Source of the DNA: Myxococcales bacterium
GTDB lineage: Bacteria > Myxococcota_A > Polyangia > Palsa-1104 > SHYY01
Direction of reading: 5' to 3'
DNA: 32,203 nt
NCBI GenBank assembly: GCA_009692555.1
Contig: SHYY01000059.1
Location: forward strand, 1-32,203
Shown here: positions 25,660-32,203 of the stretch, piece after piece
Layout: each line of letters opens with the position of its first letter
How positions within the stretch are numbered: position 1 is the stretch's first letter
Position numbers and translations under genes: made by a program
The notes under the pieces: model-generated
The model's database searches: none
The model's input: the letters and a program-made list of their open reading frames with translations, nothing else
Told to the model about the DNA's origin: nothing

Positions 25660-27934
25660 GGGCGGTAGGCCACCGAGGCGAAGAAGGAGAAGCCCTGGGC
25701 CTGATTGGGCTGGAGCTCGATCGTGGGCGCCTGATCGTTGAATGGATCGGGATGGTAATAGCGCTGGTTGAGCACATTGTAGACCTGCGCCGAGGCGGTG
25801 ATGTGGTCCTTCCAGAGGCGCAGGCGCGCGCCGAGCTGGAGCAGCGCGACGGGCGTGAGCTGGTCGAAGGTGAGATCGGTGTGGCGCGAGAGGAGGGCGG
25901 GTTTTCCGTCGGGGGTGTTGGTCTCGCCGGAGCGGTAGCGATTGGGGTCTTCGGTGGCGCCAATCACGTTCAGGTTCAGGTTCACGTCGAGGATCTCCTT
26001 GATCAGATTGAAGACCGCACCGACGGTGAACCAGTGATTCGGGACATTGCGGAGCTGGCCGAGATCGGTGGTCGAGACGCGGAGGAACGTGTAGCCGAGG
26101 GTGATCGCGTGGTCGCCGTTCAGGTAGAGCTTGGCGAGCGCCTCGACGGAGTGGATGCCGCGCCGGCCGGCGTTGGTGTAGGTGCTGTTCTTGATGAAGA
26201 TGAAGTCATTGAGGAGAGTGTAGGCGTAGTCGATGCGGAGCTGCAGCTCGCGCACCTTGCGGACGTTGCGGAGCAGGCGCGCGTTCAATTCCCCCTGGTA
26301 GGACTCGGAGCGCTCGACGTTCAGGTTCGGATTGCCGGCGAACTGGATCCCGGCGCCGTTGCCGTCGGTGTTGTTGAAGACCGGCGGGCGGAAGCCCTGG
26401 GAGAAGTTGACCTTCACGTGGGCGTCGGGGAGGAACTGCCACACCGCCGCTGCCGAGCCGAGGAGCTGCGGTGAGTAGCCGCGCTTGCCGAAGCCCTGCT
26501 GATAGCGGAGGCCACCATCGAGGGTGAGCGTGGAGACCGGGCGGATCTGATCGGCGAGGAAGAGGCCGACCACGGTGCGCTCGGCGGCGTTGATGAATAC
26601 CACCGGGCAATTCGGGACGTAGGTCATCCCGTCGGCCTGGAGCGGGCAGGTGAGCGGGATGTTCTCGGGCACGGGGTCTGGGAAGGTCGTGCGGCTCTGC
26701 GCGACGCGCTCGTTGAAGGCCTCGCCACCGATGAGGACGCGGTTCCAGGTCCACGGGCCGGTGAAGTCGGCGTCGACGGTGCCGCCGAAGCGCTGGATGT
26801 TCAGGCCATTGACCTGGAAGGTGAGGCCGGTGGCGAGCGCCCCGGAGTCCGGGAAGAGGCGGACGTGGAGGTCGCGGTTGAACTGGATGTAGTAGGCCTT
26901 GGCGTTCAGCCCGAGGCGGTCGTGGACGAACCGGCTCTTGTATTCGAGGATCGCGTGGCGGTCGTAGAAGTTCCAGGTGTTCTTGTTGCGGCCGCCGGGG
27001 TCGCCAGTGACGAGGGTGGAGGAGAAGCCGAGGGCGTGATTGAGCTCGCCGATCGGAAAGCTGCCATAGAGGGACAGGGGGCCGAAGGTGACCTTGCCGT
27101 CGAGGTTGAGCAGCCAGGAGCGGGCGGCGTTGGTGCTGCCGGGGGTGAGCGCGTAGAAGCCGACGCCGGCGGGCTGCGGAGCCGGAGTGGCGGCGAGGAA
27201 CCGGACACCGCTGAACTCGGGGCCGAGGTAGCTCTCGAAGCTGGCGTGGAGGAGAATCTTGAGCCGGTCCTTGAAGAAGGCGCGACCGAAGAGGGCGTAG
27301 GCGCGGAAGTCCTGGCGGTCGCCGCGCCCGTCGCCGTAGCCGACGCTGAGCTCGATGCCGCGGCCGCCGACATCGCTGTCGTCCTTGGTGATCATGTTGA
27401 CGATGCCGAGGTAGGAGTTGGCGCCCCAGAGGACGCCGCCCGGGCCGGTGACCACCTCGACCCGCTTGATGAGCTCCATCGGCACCGCGCGCGAGAGGGT
27501 GGCGATGTTCAGCACCGGGTCGAAGAAGGAGACGCCGTCGCGCAGGAAGAGGACGGCCTGGATGTGGCCGCGCACCATCGGCACGTTGACCTGATTGCCC
27601 TCGACGGCGATGTTCAGCCATCCGGGGATGGTGGCCAGGAGGTCGCCCATGGTCTTGAAGCCGCGCTGGCGGATCTCGTCGGCGGTGATGATCGTGACCA
27701 CCGACGGCGCCTCCTGCACGGTGGTGATGCCCTTGGCGGCGGAGGTGACGATGTTGGCGATATCGATCTCGCGGTCGAGGTCGAGGGCGATCTCGGGCTG
27801 GTTGTCCGTCGCTGGCTCCGGGGCGGCGGCAGCGACGGGAGCGGGCGCGGCGGGTGGCGGATCCTGCGCGCGCGCGCTGCCGCGATGGAGGACGCACGCC
27901 AGGGCGACGAGGAGCGGTAGGTGCGATCGGCGGA

Positions 27935-27938
<4 letters not shown>
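25656..27938 (-). CDS. TonB-dependent outer-membrane receptor
   Basis: 760 aa. Signal peptide (MIRRSHLPLLVALACVLHRG), a Pro/Ala linker, the plug domain (about 55-170: APSVVTIITADEIRQRGFKT, LIKRVEVVTGPGGVLWGANS, GIVNMITKDDSD) and a 22-strand-type barrel ending FASVAYRP. The barrel's last residue is normally aromatic, and here the stop is the TAG inside the CTAG end of the adjoining element, so the last residues may have been changed by the insertion. Ligand unknown; no TonB-ExbBD gene is nearby. The ATG overlaps the OmpA gene stop (ATGA), so it is the last gene of an envelope operon. Confidence 0.93.
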
Positions 27939-29743
<1,805 letters not shown>

Positions 29744-29752
29744 CGCCAGGAG

Positions 29753-30778
29753 CTAGAGCACCTGCGGGTGGAACTTCGAGACGAAGATGACGTCCTTGAA
29801 CGAGCCGCCGGGGAGCTTCTCCCAGGTGACAGGTTTCCCGTCGATCATCCCGCCCATCCCGCCGAAGGTGGCGAGGCCGCCCGAGACGCGCTGGATCACC
29901 GCGCCGGTGTCCGCGTCGGTGGCCATCGCGTTCGGATCGAGGGTGGAGATGTCTTTCTTGAAGTAGCACACGTCGCTGGCGAGGCCGAAGCCCTGCGCGA
30001 GCTTGACGCCGGCGACGGGCTTGGCGGTCGACTCCATGTCGCGCCCCTTGTCGAGGAAGCGCGCGATGTAGCCGCCGTTCATCTCGATCGGGGCGAGCTT
30101 CGGGCACTGCTTGTTCCACTCGGCGACCAGGCTGCGCTCGATGATGTTCGCGTCGACGCGGAAGGATTTGCCGGCGGCGTTGTTGACCCCGTCCTGGCCG
30201 ACGCCGGCGATGAACCACTTCGGGCCGGCGGCCCCGGCCACCCCGCCCGGGTCGGTGACGCCGATCGCGATCAGGCCGTTGCCGGGGTCGGAGAGGTTGT
30301 CGAAGCAGTAGGTGGCGTCCTCGGTCATCACCGTCGCCAGGAGGGCCTGCGGTGAGCCCTTGAGGAAGGCGAGCGGCTCGTAGGCGCGCACCTCGACCTT
30401 CTCCATCTGCGCGAACTTGCCGTCCTTGAGGTGGGAGATCACGCCGGCGATGCTGAACTTGCCGGGCTTGGGCGGGCAGGGCCTGAGGACGGGGCCGCAG
30501 CTCGATGCGTTCGGGATGCAGGTGTTGGTGGGGAGGTCGAGGGTGGTGCCCTCGCCGCAGCGCGGGAACTTGGCCGGGTCGGCCTTGCAGATGCCGCCCT
30601 CGATGATCGCCGTCTCGGGATCGCACTGCACGAAGCCCTTGGCGATCTTGCCGGAGCAGGTGGTGGTGCCGGTCTCGGCGTTGAACTTCGCCTCGGTGCC
30701 CTCGCCGCAGACGATGCCCGCGCAGCCGGCGTTCGGGAGGGCGAGCAGCACGGCGGGGAGTAGAAAGCGGAGCTTCAT
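29753..30778 (-). CDS. Cys-rich lipoprotein with carboxypeptidase-regulatory-like domain
   Basis: 341 aa. A signal with a lipobox-like NAGC (MKLRFLLPAVLLALPNAGC) suggests a lipid anchor. Two CGEGT...C units (residues about 23-90) form a small Cys-rich module. The middle (KFSIAGVISHLKDGKFAQME, then ATYCFDNLSDPGNGLIAIG) resembles the carboxypeptidase-regulatory/starch-binding-like beta-sandwich. No enzymatic motif is seen. The start at 30778 was chosen for the signal peptide; AGAGG lies near. It sits 9 nt before the OmpA gene, so the two are likely co-transcribed. Confidence 0.75.
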   Translation of the reverse strand: MKLRFLLPAVLLALPNAGCAGIVCGEGTEAKFNAETGTTTCSGKIAKGFVQCDPETAIIEGGICKADPAKFPRCGEGTTLDLPTNTCIPNASSCGPVLRPCPPKPGKFSIAGVISHLKDGKFAQMEKVEVRAYEPLAFLKGSPQALLATVMTEDATYCFDNLSDPGNGLIAIGVTDPGGVAGAAGPKWFIAGVGQDGVNNAAGKSFRVDANIIERSLVAEWNKQCPKLAPIEMNGGYIARFLDKGRDMESTAKPVAGVKLAQGFGLASDVCYFKKDISTLDPNAMATDADTGAVIQRVSGGLATFGGMGGMIDGKPVTWEKLPGGSFKDVIFVSKFHPQVL

Positions 30779-30842
30779 GGGGCCCTCTTCGGTCGCAATG
30801 GCGAGATCCGCCGGGCGAAAAGCGGCGCGATCGGCGGCGGGA

Positions 30843-31769
30843 TCAAAACTGCACCGCATCCTCGTCGAGGCGCGTGTAGACGGAGGCGGTGCCGCCCACG
30901 CCCGGCTGCCGCGACGAGAGGTTGAAGTGGTAGATGCCACGCGCCGGGGTGCCGGCATTGCCCTGGAGGAAGAGCGTGCCGCGGCAGGTGTCAGGATTGC
31001 CTTTGCAATCGAGGACATCGGGGTCGAGGGCCGCAACTTTGGCGCCGGTCTGAGTGAACCAGAGCTCGCGCAGATCGCGCAGGAAATAGTCGGTGATCAG
31101 CTGGATTCCGCCGAGCGACTGCGGCGGGGTGATCGAGGCGAAGTCGATCAGGCCGAAGAGCTGGCCGTGGAGCGGCGCGGTGAGCTGGCCCGGGCTGCCG
31201 GTGTAAGCGAACGGGGAGGCGCGCCAGTAGGCGATGCACTTGCCGAGGCGCTCGCTGGACGAGGCGTCGGCGGCGAGCTTCGGGCGCGCGGTGACGGCGT
31301 TGTCGTCGTAGGAGACCAGCGCGAGCGTGGGGATGCCGCGGAGATCCTGGAACTGCAGGATGTGCTTGACGACGGCGGCGGCCTGCACCTGGCGCTCGGC
31401 GTCGCTCGGGCCGGGCTGCGCCTCGGGCTTCCAGAGCAGGTTGCCGCGGTCGTCGATCATGCAGGGATCGTCGAGGTCGACCACCGGAGCGACCGCGTAG
31501 GCCGAGAGAGCGGGGTGGTAGCCGAAGTTGTTGATGCAGCCGCCCTCGCCGCCGCACTCGTCGCGGACGCTGCCGGCGAGGAGGCGGATGACGTGCTGAT
31601 TGCCGTCACGGGCCCAGAGCTCGAGGTGCTGTCCCGCTGCGGTCGGGGCGGCGCCGGAGAGGGTGAGCTCGATCTTGGCGCCGGCGAAGTCGGTGACGCT
31701 CAGCCGATCGCACGCGCTCGCGCCAAGCGCGGTGCAGAGGGCGGAGAGGAGGAGGGCCTTGCGGGGCAT
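30843..31769 (-). CDS. Lipoprotein of unknown function
   Basis: 308 aa. Lipobox ending GASAC at Cys20 (MPRKALLLSALCTALGASAC). The rest has no recognised domain: a beta-strand-rich N-terminal part (KIELTLSGAAPTAAGQHLEL), four to five Cys that may pair (DECGGEGGC, DPCMIDD, GKCIAYW, LDCKGNPDTC), and the end ASVYTRLDEDAVQF. The start at 31769 fits the signal peptide; an ATG at 31790 is possible. First gene of the operon with the following lipoprotein, OmpA and receptor genes, separated by 64 nt from the next. Confidence 0.75.
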   Translation of the reverse strand: MPRKALLLSALCTALGASACDRLSVTDFAGAKIELTLSGAAPTAAGQHLELWARDGNQHVIRLLAGSVRDECGGEGGCINNFGYHPALSAYAVAPVVDLDDPCMIDDRGNLLWKPEAQPGPSDAERQVQAAAVVKHILQFQDLRGIPTLALVSYDDNAVTARPKLAADASSSERLGKCIAYWRASPFAYTGSPGQLTAPLHGQLFGLIDFASITPPQSLGGIQLITDYFLRDLRELWFTQTGAKVAALDPDVLDCKGNPDTCRGTLFLQGNAGTPARGIYHFNLSSRQPGVGGTASVYTRLDEDAVQF

Positions 31770-31840
31770 GGCTTGGGGGGATGAAAGCATGGTTTCGGCG
31801 ACGGCGGCAACTTTCCGGGGCGGCGCGAGGGCGTGGCGCG

Positions 31841-32060
31841 CTACGAGTAGGTCACGGTGGTAGCGCCCGCCGTCGTCGCCGGCTGGATCTCCTTCAGGAG
31901 CTCCCTGGTCGCGGTGTCGCGGAGCCGCCAGGGGTGGGTGGTGTAGGTCGACTGGTCGCGTACGCCACCCGCCGCAATGTCGCCGTACTTCGTCTCGGCG
32001 CAGGCGTGGTCGACCCACCACAAAGGCGATCGACTTCGCCGAGTTGTTGATGAGCTAGTA
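31841..32060 (-). pseudogene. VHL beta-domain gene, frameshifted and truncated
   Basis: The frame to the TAG at 31841 reads WVDHACAETKYGDIAAGGVR, QSTYTTHPWRLRDTATRELL, then TVTYS. QSTYxTHPWRLRD is the signature of the von Hippel-Lindau beta domain, a eukaryote-like fold that is sometimes found in Myxococcota. In the neighbouring frame just upstream, LINNSAKSIAFV would be the preceding strand, so one extra G near 32018 breaks the gene. Further upstream there are in-frame stops (TAG near 32056 and 32050) and no start, so the N-terminus is lost. Function of a bacterial VHL domain is not known. Confidence 0.65.
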
Positions 32061-32203
32061 CTACTCGCTCACGTCGGAGCCCGTCTCCGGCACCCGCGGG
32101 CCGGTCACGGCGTGCTCCCGTCGGAAGCGCGGGGCGGTCGGCCGGCGCGCGGGGGCGGTTGGAGCCCGTACGGGCCGCCCTCCGGCCCCGGACGCCGTCG
32201 GTG
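32061..32203. other. No supported gene
   Basis: The last 143 nt are very GC-rich. No coding region, promoter or repeat could be supported, and the window ends here. Confidence 0.4.

Noticed and set aside
26206-27897. 563-codon minus-strand frame inside the TonB receptor
   Set aside because: Arg/Pro/His-rich shadow in another frame of the receptor gene.

Overview
The window is GC-rich and reads as a chromosome segment of a Myxococcota (deltaproteobacterial-type) bacterium. This rests on family content, not on a database match: VCBS/FG-GAP and Cys-rich lipoproteins, OmpA proteins with thrombospondin type-3 repeats, a Ser/Thr kinase with HRD-Ile-Ser catalytic loop and PEGA tail, a bactofilin, SUKH and VHL-beta domains, and many PIN-type toxins. 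Both housekeeping genes and accessory insertions are present. No rRNA, tRNA or CRISPR array was seen.

Layout. 1-294: left-edge copy of a mobile element carrying a four-helix-bundle (23S intervening-sequence type) gene. 319-4151 (-): FG-GAP lipoprotein, then a class III aminotransferase. 4213-4904: a gene fragment with an EF-hand, bracketed by a 33-34 bp direct repeat of the 3' end of the next gene. 4870-7138 (-): overlapping operon prmA-rsmE-SUKH. 7258-8109 (+): orphan ParA. 8182-8496 (-): rpsU with a poly-Gly tail. 8715-10271: two small conserved-looking genes and prs. 10770-11510 (+): secreted Lys/Ala/Pro-rich protein. 11518-17827 (-): ATP synthase operon b'-b-delta-alpha-gamma-beta-epsilon without the a and c subunits. 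17909-18243: second, internally deleted copy of the four-helix-bundle element, with terminal inverted repeats and an 8-bp target duplication, just upstream of the atp promoter. 18307-19565 (-): bactofilin and an outer-membrane protein. 19655-24456: two PIN toxin-antitoxin modules on either side of a divergent kinase / 2OG-Fe dioxygenase pair. 24466-25416 (-): degenerate receiver plus GHKL ATPase. 25434-25659: MITE-like element with perfect 21-bp inverted repeats in a CTAG site. 25656-31769 (-): envelope operon lipoprotein - lipoprotein - OmpA - TonB-dependent receptor. 31841-32060 (-): broken VHL-beta domain gene.

Two themes stand out. First, four different small inverted-repeat elements sit in intergenic gaps (10407-10572, 16444-16602, 17909-18243, 25434-25659). 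The one at 17909-18243 has the best evidence of transposition and implies that four-helix-bundle genes here travel as passengers of a transposase-less element. Second, nine non-operonic starts have a -10-like hexamer 6-8 nt upstream and no Shine-Dalgarno, which suggests widespread leaderless transcription. In contrast rpsU, parA, the 70-aa gene and the atp operon have ordinary leaders with Shine-Dalgarno sites.

All functions are from reading translated sequence by eye; no search was run.
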